64,000 nt of DNA, from positions 30,586,936 to 30,650,935 of the forward strand of contig NC_132892.1 of NCBI RefSeq assembly GCF_030463535.1. Reading direction: 5' to 3'. Origin of the DNA: Salminus brasiliensis (lineage: Eukaryota; Chordata; Actinopteri; Characiformes; Bryconidae). Positions within the stretch are counted from its first letter, which is position 1. Each line of letters starts with the position of its first letter. The translations under genes and the position numbers were made by a program. This document shows, in pieces, positions 46,395 through 55,259 of the stretch. Below the pieces are notes generated by a model, which worked only from the letters and a program-made list of their open reading frames with translations, did no database searches and was not told the origin of the DNA.

Positions 46395-47557
46395 CACACA
46401 TGTAGGAGATGATATATGAGTCAGCACTTCATACTGCAGGATGATAATTATATACAGTACTGATGTTTTAGATACTGGGCCTTTATTAATGTGACTGAAG
46501 GCCACCAGCATGCATAAGCAATAATCCTTCCACAAGTGAGTTCAGTCAGAACTTCATACTGGATATTAATGCTGTTAGAGCTTCATACTGGATATTAATG
46601 TTATTAGAGCTTCATACTGGATATTAATGCTGTTAGAGCTTCATACTGGATATTAATGTTATTAGAGCTTCATACTGGATATTATTGATATTAGAGCTTC
46701 ATACTGGATATTAATGTTATTATAGCTTCATACTGGATATTAATGTTATTAGAACTTCATACTGGATATTAATGTTATTAGAGCTTCATACTGGATATTA
46801 ATGTTATTAGAGCTTCATACTGGATATTATTGATATTAGAGCTTCATACTGGATATTATTGATATTAGAGCTTCATACTGGATATTAATGTTATTAGAGC
46901 TTCATACTGGATATTAATGTTATTAGAGCTTCATACTGGAGATTTATGTTATTAGAGCTTCATACTGGATATTAATGTTATTAGAGCTTCATACTGGATA
47001 TTATTGATATTAGAACTTCATACTGGATATTAATGTTATTAGAGCTTCATACTGGATATTAATGTTATTAGAGCTTCATACTGGATATTAATGTTATTAG
47101 AGCTTCATACTGGAGATTTATGTTATTAGAGCTTCATACTGGATATTAATGTTATTCGAACTTTAATATGTTTAACAATACTGTATGTGTGTGTTTGGTG
47201 TTCATATGTTACAAGTTATTTCTTACCTGTAACAGTGACCACTATGTACTGCGGTGTGCTCTGGCCATTGCTGGACTGGGAGGCGGAGCTCTGAATCTCA
47301 GAGGTAACATACGCTGCCGTTGCCACAGTTACTTGAGGTTGCGTGGTCTTCTTCTGGTTCAGCGGAGGAGTAGCCTGTATCGCTCTAGAGGTGGTGCTTG
47401 TTTGTGAAGAGGTGGAGCTAGAGGAGTTTTGTATCTCAGAGAGGAACTGGGGCGTGGCAGTGGGCGTGGCTTTCTGCTGACTGGCCTTGGCCGGGGTTAT
47501 GCTGCCCCCTTGGGGCTGGGAGGGCTGGAGCTCCTCTGCATAGCCTGGGGTCGCCAT
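32564..47557 (-). CDS. rfx1: RFX1, winged-helix X-box-binding transcription factor
   Basis: The gene has 17 coding exons, in transcript order: 47557-47227, 41319-41216, 41006-40929, 40036-39957, 39856-39508, 38759-38578, 37932-37813, 37268-37147, 35978-35860, 35706-35597, 35478-35327, 34663-34566, 34456-34307, 34054-33846, 33480-33327, 33077-33032, 32703-32564. All introns are GT-AG, the phases agree, and the total is 847 aa (human about 979; the Q/P-rich N-terminus is shorter here). The start [10 protein letters not shown]-type resembles human MATQAYTELQ. Residues 1-314 are the Q/S/T-rich activation region with a Gly-rich tract (about 265-300). The RFX DNA-binding domain is at about 315-388 ('[20 protein letters not shown]' to '[11 protein letters not shown]'). 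The conserved B/C and dimerisation regions span about 440-786 ('[19 protein letters not shown]', '[20 protein letters not shown]'). An acidic tail (E802 onward) follows. RFX1 acts in the nucleus as a dimer on X-boxes. Teleosts may have two rfx1 copies; which one this is cannot be told. Confidence 0.97.
32763..33030 (-). other. rfx1: Last rfx1 intron with (UG)10-U6 before the acceptor
   Basis: The transcript reads (GU)10 (plus-strand 32,721-32,740) then U6, CCACCUUG and the AG acceptor of the final exon at 32,703. The rest of the 328-base intron is unremarkable. Confidence 0.8.
34810..35320 (-). repeat. Degenerate TGTGTAG/TGCAG-type repeat in an rfx1 intron
   Basis: The intron between the exons ending at 35,327 and starting at 34,663 consists of many variants of 'GTTGTGTAGAATTGTG' and 'TGTGCAGTATTATGC', an old degenerate minisatellite with an approximately 20-60-base pattern. 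Confidence 0.65.
36000..37130. other. Intronic sequence of rfx1 without recognised elements
   Basis: This is the intron between the exons at 37,147-37,268 and 35,860-35,978. It is AT-rich, contains the phrase 'ACCACCCTGTCAC' twice (36,313 and 36,840), and has no element or RNA I can name. Confidence 0.5.
37345..37710 (+). mobile_element. MITE-B copy 2
   Basis: The same core landmarks as at 16,325 ('GGGGGGCGTCCAGGAGAAAC', 'CTAGCTCACCGACAAGATCT', 'GATCTGGAGCTTCTACAGTA'). It lacks the left 'GTGCAAAAGT' end. It lies in an rfx1 intron, antisense to the gene. Confidence 0.7.
38060..38472 (-). mobile_element. MITE-A copy with an intact outer terminal repeat
   Basis: Reverse landmarks run from 'TTCTGGAGGAGCATCTCTGT' to 'GGCATTAGGCAGCATGGTGC'. 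The copy ends with the terminal repeat 'GTCCACAAACTTTTGGACAT' (38,448-38,467) then ATAGTG. It lies in the rfx1 intron that splits the DNA-binding domain. Confidence 0.8.
38511..38573 (+). repeat. (GT)31 microsatellite abutting an rfx1 5' splice site
   Basis: In the rfx1 transcript this is (AC)n beginning four to five bases after the GTAAA donor of the exon at 38,578-38,759, which encodes most of the DNA-binding domain. Confidence 0.93.
39010..39292 (-). pseudogene. Tc1-like transposase N-terminal remnant
   Basis: From an ATG at 39,290 the minus strand reads '[20 protein letters not shown]' then '[20 protein letters not shown]', closely resembling the first HTH of fish Tc1 transposases (ELSE..RK.IV..YESG.G.K.IS..L.I..STV). 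A stop follows and the rest degenerates. It lies in an rfx1 intron. Confidence 0.65.
40095..40480 (+). repeat. Dispersed repeat 'CTCCTCCTACAGT' family, copy 2
   Basis: Shared landmarks with 15,028 and 50,135 are 'CTCCTGGGCTCCTCCTACAG', 'TTTTACTCCACTGCAGT', 'GTGGTACAGTAATACTACAG' and 'GAGCATCAGCATGATCCTGA'. It lies in an rfx1 intron. Confidence 0.6.
40615..40855 (-). mobile_element. MITE-A copy, truncated
   Basis: Contains 'GGCATTAGGCAGCATGGTGC', 'TCTATTGGCAGTACTTCTCC' and the terminal repeat 'GTCCACAAACATTTGGACAC' at 40,826-40,845. The internal end is deleted. Confidence 0.75.
41003..41007 (-). promoter_or_regulatory. rfx1: Tandem NAGNAG acceptor in rfx1
   Basis: The third coding exon is preceded by ...CCAGCAG, giving two AG acceptors three bases apart. 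Use of the second would drop one Gln codon (residue 146). Confidence 0.6.
41670..42240 (+). mobile_element. Heavily decayed Tc1-like transposon fragment
   Basis: The left side has a Tc1-type terminal phrase 'GTGTGCAAACGTTTCGGCAC' (41,674-41,693). Downstream are stop-broken protein-like pieces ('GNILETAN' region near 41,975, then '[20 protein letters not shown]'-like sequence at about 42,100-42,160) of the kind seen in fish Tc1 relics. The class assignment is weak. Confidence 0.35.
42241..43380. other. rfx1 intron 2 stretch with a diverged repeat
   Basis: Contains 'CCGATCCGATCC' near 42,263 and 'CCGATACCGATCCGATC' near 42,299, phrases common in fish hAT-type nonautonomous repeats, plus a (GT)n tract at 42,564-42,582. 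There is no coding signal. The following transposase scrap at 43,458 may belong with it. Confidence 0.35.
43458..43590 (+). pseudogene. hAT/ZBED-type transposase fragment
   Basis: A short open frame reads '[20 protein letters not shown]' then '[11 protein letters not shown]', matching the 'I...IA.DMRPISMVED.GF' block shared by hAT transposases and ZBED-like proteins. The flanking domains are missing. It is in antisense orientation inside rfx1 intron 2. Confidence 0.45.
44330..44480 (-). mobile_element. Diverged MITE-A internal fragment
   Basis: Contains 'TGCCACTCCAACTCATCTCA', 'GGATGGAGCTCCATCACTC' and 'CCACGCTGGGGGGCTTTA', which align with the middle of MITE-A. It also resembles the 42-bp minisatellite unit of dcaf15. 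Confidence 0.5.
44760..45680. repeat. AT-rich degenerate tandem sequence in rfx1 intron 2
   Basis: Recurring variants of 'TTAGAATGT', 'TTTTAATATTAGAAT' and 'ATAATGTACTTTATAATACC' with a loose period suggest an old, highly diverged minisatellite. It is non-coding. Confidence 0.5.
45820..46110. repeat. Cluster of (GT)n and (CA)n microsatellites
   Basis: GT runs at 45,829-45,848 and 45,936-45,973 (the latter followed by about 11 Gs), and a CA run at 46,088-46,108, all in rfx1 intron 2. The opposite orientations could pair in RNA. Confidence 0.85.
46545..47165 (-). repeat. 29-bp minisatellite next to the first rfx1 coding exon, about 21 units
   Basis: The 29-bp unit 'CTTCATACTGGATATTAATG' plus 'TTATTAGAG' is repeated about 21 times, with variants TATTATTGATA, AGATTTATG and GCTG. 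The array ends only about 60 bases inside the intron from the 5' splice site of the exon 47,227-47,557. Confidence 0.95.
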
Positions 47558-47568
47558 GACAACTACAG
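47555..47568 (-). promoter_or_regulatory. rfx1: X-box-like motif overlapping the rfx1 start codon
   Basis: The minus strand reads GTTGTCATGGCGAC across the splice acceptor, start codon and second codon. It differs from the palindromic X-box at two positions. Overlap with the coding start may be coincidence. Confidence 0.25.
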
Positions 47569-47899
47569 GTTAAATTCTGCATTAAACAAAACGACAAACA
47601 AAAAAAACAACACATAAGCATCTTCATTCAGAACTCCTTTTACACATTTTACAAAAATTTACAAGAATAGTTTACAACAGTACAGTTTAGTCTTGTATGA
47701 CTAAAGATTAGAACGTCAGGGGAGCAAAATGATTTAATAAAACAAAAGTCACACCTAGAACGAAAGGTAGGCCATCTATTTTTTAGCTGAAAAGAATAAA
47801 ATAAATAATAATAATAATAAATCTCATGAAGATTTATCATTTATGAGTGTTGCTATCATCAATTAATTCCTTTTTCATCCTTAAATAAGCTGTAAAACT

Positions 47900-48197
47900 G
47901 ATATCTGCAGAAATACAGTACTCTGCAGAGGTTTTACAGTACCTAATCCCAAAATTATAAGTCATTTCTGTAAGCAATAAGAGAGGATTTTACTGTAGAA
48001 GCTCCAGATCTCATCAGAACAGATAAAGCAGGTGAACATAAATCCAGTAAAAAGGAGAAACAAGAGCTTCTCATTCTGAAGAAAGAAGCAGTGAGATCTT
48101 GTCGGTGAGCTAGTCTGAAGAACAGAGCTCGGTTCCTCCAGGGTTCTCCTGGACGCCCCCCAGTCCAGCCAGCACAGCGTGGAGGATGTGTTCAACT

Positions 48198-48229
<32 letters not shown>

Positions 48230-48478
48230 AGCTCACCTGATTTACCATCATTAAGCCCTGATTTACCACCAAACCAGGTGTTGATCTGAGGAGAACTCTA
48301 AATAACACTAGACTCCATGAGAGAGGAGAACTTTGGAGATGTTCTAATGATGAACACAGTGATGGAGAACCACCACCACTTTCTGTTGCAATGTTATTAG
48401 TGGTTATAAACAGCAGCTTTTCATTCTAATTCTTAGGGGATTCAAACTTTTGCACTTTTATACTGTATAAATCTACAG
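47900..48478 (-). mobile_element. MITE-B copy 3, most complete
   Basis: It is reverse oriented, with ends near 'TACTCTGCAGAGGTTTTACA' (about 47,919) and 'AACTTTTGCACTTTTATACT' (48,449-48,468). All internal landmarks of the family are present. It lies in rfx1 intron 1. It allows the family length to be estimated at roughly 560 bp. Confidence 0.75.
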
Positions 48479-48479
48479 T

Positions 48480-49010
48480 ATTGTTCAGAAGCTACACAAA
48501 AACAAATTGACAGTGGTGTAGCCAAGGCAACATAAACAACCCCATAACAGCACTGTTCAAGATTCCCCTTCAATGTGGAATTGTCCATATTAGGAATTCT
48601 CGCCAAAAAAGCATGCAAATACTGTTAGCATTGGCTAAATTACTGGTGATCATTAAGGCTCAGTTAAGGAAACCTTCTCAGAACCGAGGTAAAACAGTAT
48701 CCCAGGCATCAGTTCATTCATTACCACTCTGTATAATACATTTCTGTGATTGAGCTTTTAAAGACACGTGAACTCGTCTGGTTCTATTCACCACCACTGT
48801 GAACAATTCTGACCAGGTATGTTTCTCTAAAATGGAGCGTTTCACAGCAAACCACTCTGGATATCCATGTTCACACCGCAACGAATGAATTATGTAGAAC
48901 TTATGACGAGTCAGTGGAATTTCCCTTTAAGAGACTATACAATAGGACGCAGGTAGTAAAGGGCTAGGCCTCAGAGACACAAACTGTGTTAAATAAACCT
49001 AATAGGAGGA
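48480..49010. other. rfx1 intron 1 sequence, nothing recognised
   Basis: Moderate-complexity sequence without coding potential, tandem structure or a transposon I can name. Confidence 0.5.
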
Positions 49011-49014
49011 GTTT

Positions 49015-49015
49015 A

Positions 49016-49068
<53 letters not shown>
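49015..49068. repeat. (GT)n microsatellite
   Basis: About 25 GT units. Related GT/GA compound repeats at 49,201-49,317 (GT, GA and GTGA runs) follow closely. Both are in rfx1 intron 1. Confidence 0.9.
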
Positions 49069-49070
<2 letters not shown>

Positions 49071-49235
49071 AACAGAGACAGTCGAGCCGGAAGCATGGCT
49101 TTTGTGTTTCGCTGAAATGCATGGGAAGTTAGTTCCTGTTTGAAGGCCACAGCAGGACTTTCAACAATGCCTGTGTGCTGTGCGTTAACCCCAGCATAAA
49201 CTGTGTGTGTGTGAGTGAGAGAGAGAGAGAGAGAG

Positions 49236-49271
<36 letters not shown>

Positions 49272-49419
49272 TGAGTGAGTGAGTGAGAGAGAGAGAGAGT
49301 GTGTGTGTGTGTGTGTGATAAAAGTGTAAAGCGGAAACTTGACACTGAAACTGACAATAGTGAACCGATGCCAAAATGTTCTTCCGAGATTAGGAGAGGC
49401 ACCATAATGCTGCTACTAC

Positions 49420-49965
49420 ATGGCCAAATGTTTGTGGACACCCCTTCTAACAAATGCTTTCAGCTACTTTAAGTTGCACCCATTGCTGACACAGATGTGC
49501 AAATGCACACACAAACACACACACACAGCCTGTCTAGTCCCTGTAGAGAAGAAGTATTGCCAATAGAATAGGACTCTCTGGAGCAGATCAACATCATGAC
49601 CCTATTGGCACCATGCTGCTGCCTAATGCCAGGCGTGGGCTAGTAGAGGGGTATAAATAAAGCCCCCCAGCACTGAGAAGCTGTGGAGCAGTGGAAGAAC
49701 TGTGTTCTCTGGAGTGATGCATGGTGGAGCTCCATCCAGTACTTTTCATGTAAATTTCATTTAACATCCATTAATGCTTTTGCTGTTGAATACAATCAAA
49801 TCCCCACAGCAATGCTGCTCCAGAATCTAGTAGAAACTTCTTCTCTGGACAGTAGAGACAGTTACTCCAACAAAAGCAGAATAAACTTGTTTTTAATAAC
49901 TTGATTTCAGAGGAGACTGAATGAATGAGCAGGTGTCCCAATACTTTTGTCCATATAACGTATAT
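49420..49965 (+). mobile_element. MITE-A copy with both ends, reference copy
   Basis: Starts with 'GGCCAAATGTTTGTGGACAC' (49,421-49,440) and ends with 'GGTGTCCCAATACTTTTGTC' (49,932-49,951) then CATATAA. The two ends are imperfect inverted repeats of Tc1/mariner type. The roughly 540-bp interior carries all family landmarks and no open frame. Confidence 0.85.
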
Positions 49966-50134
49966 ATCAGGAACAGGAACACTTTTCCCTTCGTTGAGTT
50001 TCTGAAATTCTCTCCGTCCACATGAGAACACAAAAACAGCCCTAAAGCTGTTGCATGAGTATGTCAACCCTGTAGGGGGCGCTAAAACCTGATCTGATCA
50101 ATTGCTGGCCTAAAGTACTGCTTTCTTCAGCAGA

Positions 50135-50445
50135 ACTTTAAAGCAACACTATGGAAAATGAGCTCCCCCTACAGTCCGGAAGTGTAATTCTCGCTTTAAG
50201 CCACCAGCAAAGGACACGTTTTTCTGGACGAGCTGAGAGATACAGAACCGACACTGAAAGTGAACGATGTCGAATGACGTGGTACAGTAAATTTACCGGA
50301 TTTTACACGAATTCGACTCGGGATACACAGCGATACGCAGTTCTCGCTAGCGTTATCCTGCTGGCTTCTCCAAAGTTACGATCAGTGGAGCTTCACGCTG
50401 GTTTTAAAGCTGCTATTTTAAGGTAAAAATGCGACATAGTGTTAC
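50135..50445 (+). repeat. Dispersed repeat 'CTCCCCCTACAGT' family, copy 3
   Basis: Shares 'AGCTCCCCCTACAGTCCGGA', 'GTGGTACAGTAAATTTACCG' and 'GATCAGTGGAGCTTCACGCT' with the copies at 15,028 and 40,095. The sharp 'TTTAAAGCAACACTATGG' start resembles a terminal end; a reverse 'ATAGTGTTACTT' closes it, so it may be a MITE with short inverted ends. Confidence 0.6.
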
Positions 50446-50509
50446 TTGTCGCAATAAATTGGCCAAATATCAAAATTTACCCCGAATGTAGTCGATTATT
50501 AAAGTCAGG

Positions 50510-50735
50510 TTTTGTGCTTAAGGTTCGCTTTCCTTCAGTTTTACACTGGAGCTACGAGGCTAACGTAGCTAACAAGCAATTGTAGCTTGGAGCTAATGGC
50601 TAGTATTGTACAAATTTCATAAATCATCCTCCTCAAAGCATGTGGAGGTGTTCGTTAATCTCTATCATATCTGTTTATGTGCTTTCTGACCCTGTATATA
50701 CCTTATAAACATGGACTAAGGTACGATAGCATAGC
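50510..50735 (+). repeat. Dispersed repeat, copy 2 of a pair
   Basis: Similar to 14,100-14,320 ('GCATGTGGAGGTGTTCGTTA', 'AAACATGGACTAAGGT'). Confidence 0.5.
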
Positions 50736-51479
50736 TAATTAAAATTTTTATTTATTTTTTTTTTTTTGTATTATTTATTATTGAACAATCCCACATGTTT
50801 TTTAGGAGGGAGTGTGAGGTGATGTAAACAGTTCAGATGGTTTTCAGATTTTAACTACATGCTAGCTACACTAGCCCCGTAGCTTCAAGCCCCAAACCTG
50901 AGGAACTATTGCTTTAACTCTCTGCAGCCGTACAGACAGATTTGCATTCTCTGACTTACTGTTTTATTTGCAAATCAACATGCAAATCTGACCTCAAGTA
51001 AATATTCCATCAACAAACACAACAACAGCAACAAATCAACAGTTACACGAGACACAACGCCGAGCGAAGCTTGTCAGGCTGGTTTTCCAGTGCAGCCCTT
51101 TTACCTTCAATTAGGGGCAAACAGGCCGTGTTTACTTGCCCGGTCTTGTGATGGAATTCCTGTGACTGAATTTCAGAGCTCAGAAGAAACCACCTGTACG
51201 TCAGTGAGTCTTAAATTACATATTTTACCACAACAATCTGTAATTTGAGGCGGATAAGTGTTCAGCAGATAAATGAAAGGGCCCATATCATGGATAAGTG
51301 GCTTTAAATGACAGTGTTTCAATAAAAGAGCCCGTTCACACCGGGTCACTTCATGTGGCCACCTGTTTACACTTGGTAGCCAGCAACCCGTTGTTTATAC
51401 ATTCGGCCTTTTCCTGTGCTGTGAAATTCACAATTCTGCATGCAGTCCTGGTCATGATTCCTTCCAACTTAGTCCATGC

Positions 51480-52785
51480 TATTGAGAAAACACTCCTTCA
51501 ATATAATAAATCGTTCCCTCAGTTTTCAAAATTCTCTTAATTTAATAAATGATACCTAGAATTTAAAAATCCGTTCACTCCATTTTATAAATCATTCTTT
51601 CAAGTTAATAATTTGTTTCCTTCATTTAATAAATCGTTCCCTCAGTTTTAAAAAAAATCGATTAATTTAATAAATCATACCCAGAATTTAGAAATTAGTT
51701 CACTCCGTTTTATAAATCATTCCTTCAATTTAATAATTTGTTTCCTCAATTTGATAAATTGTTCCCTCAGTTTTAAAAAATTCTCTTAATTTAATAAATC
51801 ATACCTAGAATTTTTAAATAAGTTCACTCAGTGTAATAAATCCTTCCTTCAATTTAATAATTAGTTTTCTTCATTTAATAAATCGTTCCCTCAGTTTAAA
51901 AAAATTATCTTAATTTAATGAATCATACCCAGAATTTAAAAATGAGTTCACTTAGTTTAATAAATCATTCCTTCCAGTTAATAATTTGTTTCCTCAATTT
52001 AATAAATCGTTCCCTCAGTTTAAAAAACTCTTAATTTGTTAAGTCATACTATAATAATAAAAACGTTTCCTCAATTTAAAAATGAGTTCACTCAGTTTAA
52101 TAAATCATTCCTTCAATTTAATAATTTGTTTCCTCAATTTAATAAATAATTCCCTCAGTTTAAAAATGATCTTAATTTGATAACTAATAATAATAATAAT
52201 AACTAATAATAATAAGAATAAAAATGTTCCCTCAATTTAAAAATTTGTTTCCTCAGTTTAATAAATCATTCCTTCCAGTTAATAATTTGTTTCATTCATT
52301 TAATAAATCATTCCCTCAGTTTTAAAAAATTCTCTTAATTTAATAAATCATACCCAGAATTTAAAAATTAGTTCACTCCGTTTAATAAGTCATTTTTATT
52401 CAATTTAATAATTTGTTTCCTTCATTTAATAAATCATTCCTTCAGTTTAAAAATTATCTTAATTTGATGATACTAATAATAATAATAATAAAAATAATAA
52501 TAAAAACGTTCCCTCAATTTAAAAAGTCGTTCCCTCAGTTTAATAAATCATTTCTTCAATTTAATAATTTGTTTCCTTTATTTAATAAATCATTCCTTCC
52601 AGTTAATCATTTGTTTCCTCAATTTAATAAATCGTTCCCTCAGTTTAAAAAAATTCTCTTTATTTAGCTAATAAATCATACCCAGAATTTAAAAATTAGT
52701 TCACTCCGTTTAATAAATCATTTCTTCAATTTAATAATTTGTTTCCTTTATTTAATAAATCATTCCCTCATCTTAATTTGATAAC

Positions 52786-52821
<36 letters not shown>

Positions 52822-53262
52822 CGTTCCCTCAATTTAAAAAGTTGTTCCCTCAGTTTAATAAATCATTTCTTCAATTTAATAATTTGTTTCCTTTATTTAA
52901 TAAATCATTCCCTCAGTTTAAAAATTATCTTAATTTGATAACTAATAATAATAATAATAATAATAATAAAAACGTTCCCTCAGTTTAATAAATCATTCCT
53001 TCCAGTTAATAAGTCGTTCCCTCAGTTTAATAAGTCGTTCCCTCAGTTTAATAAGTCGTCCCCTCCGTTTAATAAGTCGTTCCCTCAGTTTAAAAATTAT
53101 CTTAATTTGATAACTAATAATAATAATAATAATAATAAAAACGTTCCCTCAGTTTAATAAATCATTCCTTCCAGTTAATAAGTCGTCCCCTCAGTTTAAT
53201 AAGTCGTTCCCTCAGTTTAATGAGTCGTTCCCTCAGTTTAAAAACTATCTTAATTTGATAAC

Positions 53263-53298
<36 letters not shown>

Positions 53299-53461
53299 CG
53301 TTCCCTCAGTTTAATAAATCATTCCTTCCAGTTAATAAGTCGTCCCCTCAGTTTAATGAGTCGTTCCCTCAGTTTAATAAGTCGTCCCCTCAGTTTAATG
53401 AGTCGTTCCCTCAGTTTAATGAGTCGTTCCCTCAGTTTAAAAATTATCTTAATTTGATAAC

Positions 53462-53494
<33 letters not shown>

Positions 53495-55254
53495 CGTTCC
53501 CTCAGTTTAATAAATCATTCCTTCCAGTTAATAAGTCGTTCCCTCAGTTTAATGAGTCGTCCCCTCAGTTTAATGAGTCGTTCCCTCAGTTTAAAAATTA
53601 TCTTAATTTGATGACTAATAATAATAATAATAATAATAATAAAAACGTTCCCTCAGTTTAATAAATCATTCCTTCCAGTTAATAAGTCGTTCCCTCAGTT
53701 TAATGAGTCGTCCCCTCAGTTTAATGAGTCGTTCCCTCAGTTTAATGAGTCGTCCCCTCAGTTTAATGAGTCGTCCCCTCAGTTTAATGAGTCGTCCCCT
53801 CAGTTTAATAAGTCGTTCCCTCAGTTTAATGAGTCGTCCCCTCAGTTTAATGAGTCGTCCCCTCAGTTTAATAAGTCGTCCCCTCAGTTTAATGAGTCGT
53901 CCCCTCAGTTTAATGAGTCGTCCCCTCAGTTTAATAAGTCGTTCCCTCAGTTTAATGAGTCGTCCCCTCAGTTTAATGAGTCATTCCCTCAGTTTAATGA
54001 GTCGTCCCCTCAGTTTAATGAGTCGTCCCCTCAGTTTAATGAGTCGTTCCCTCAGTTTAATGAGTCGTCCCCTCAGTTTAATAAGTCGTTCCCTCAGTTT
54101 AATGAGTCGTCCCCTCAGTTTAATAAGTCGTCCCCTCAGTTTAATGAGTCGTCCCCTCAGTTTAATGAGTCGTCCCCTCAGTTTAATGAGTCGTTCCCTC
54201 AGTTTAATGAGTCGTCCCCTCAGTTTAATAAGTCGTCCCCTCAGTTTAATAAGTCGTCCCCTCAGTTTAATAAGTCGTTCCCTCAGTTTAATGAGTCGTT
54301 CCCTCAGTTTAATGAGTCGTTCCCTCAGTTTAATAAGTCGTTCCCTCAGTTTAATAAGTCGTCCCCTCAGTTTAATGAGTCGTCCCCTCAGTTTAATAAG
54401 TCGTTCCCTCAGTTTAATAAGTCGTTCCCTCAGTTTAATGAGTCGTTCCCTCAGTTTAATGAGTCGTCCCCTCAGTTTAATAAGTCGTTCCCTCAGTTTA
54501 ATAAGTCGTTCCCTCAGTTTAATGAGTCGTTCCCTCAGTTTAATGAGTCGTCCCCTCAGTTTAATAAGTCGTTCCCTCAGTTTAATGAGTCGTCCCCTCA
54601 GTTTAATGAGTCGTCCCCTCAGTTTAATGAGTCGTCCCCTCAGTTTAATAAGTCGTTCCCTCAGTTTAATGAGTCGTCCCCTCAGTTTAATGAGTCGTCC
54701 CCTCAGTTTAATGAGTCGTCCCCTCAGTTTAATAAGTCGTTCCCTCAGTTTAATAAGTCGTTCCCTCAGTTTAATAAGTCGTTCCCTCAGTTTAATAAGT
54801 CGTCCCCTCAGTTTAATAAGTCGTCCCCTCAGTTTAATGAGTCGTCCCCTCAGTTTAATAAGTCGTTCCCTCAGTTTAATAAGTCGTTCCCTCAGTTTAA
54901 TGAGTCGTTCCCTCAGTTTAATGAGTCGTCCCCTCAGTTTAATAAGTCGTCCCCTCAGTTTAATAAGTCGTCCCCTCAGTTTAATAAGTCGTTCCCTCAG
55001 TTTAATGAGTCGTTCCCTCAGTTTAATAAGTCGTTCCCTCAGTTTAATAAGTCGTTCCCTCAGTTTAATGAGTCGTTCCCTCAGTTTAATGAGTCGTCCC
55101 CTCAGTTTAATAAGTCGTCCCCTCAGTTTAATGAGTCGTCCCCTCAGTTTAATAAGTCGTTCCCTCAGTTTAATGAGTCGTTCCCTCAGTTTAATAAGTC
55201 GTTCCCTCAGTTTAATGAGTCGTTCCCTCAGTTTAATAAGTCGTCCCCTCAGTT
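51480..55254. repeat. 3.8-kb array of 21-bp units in rfx1 intron 1
   Basis: The unit is 21 bp: 'TTTAATGAGTCGTCCCCTCA' plus G, alternating with AATAAGTCG and TTCCC variants. From 53,690 to 55,254 about 74 units are nearly perfect. From 53,000 to 53,690 blocks of units alternate with (AATAAT)n and 'AAAAACGTTCCCTC'. From 51,480 to 53,000 units are strongly diverged (TTTAATAAATCATTCCTTCA). Because 21 is a multiple of 3, open frames of 530 and 446 codons appear on the two strands; these are artefacts of the repeat. Confidence 0.97.
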
Positions 55255-55259
55255 TAACA

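Noticed and set aside
46545-47165. Regular 29-bp direct repeats that might suggest a CRISPR array
   Set aside because: There are no spacers between units, no cas genes, and the context is a vertebrate intron. It is a minisatellite.
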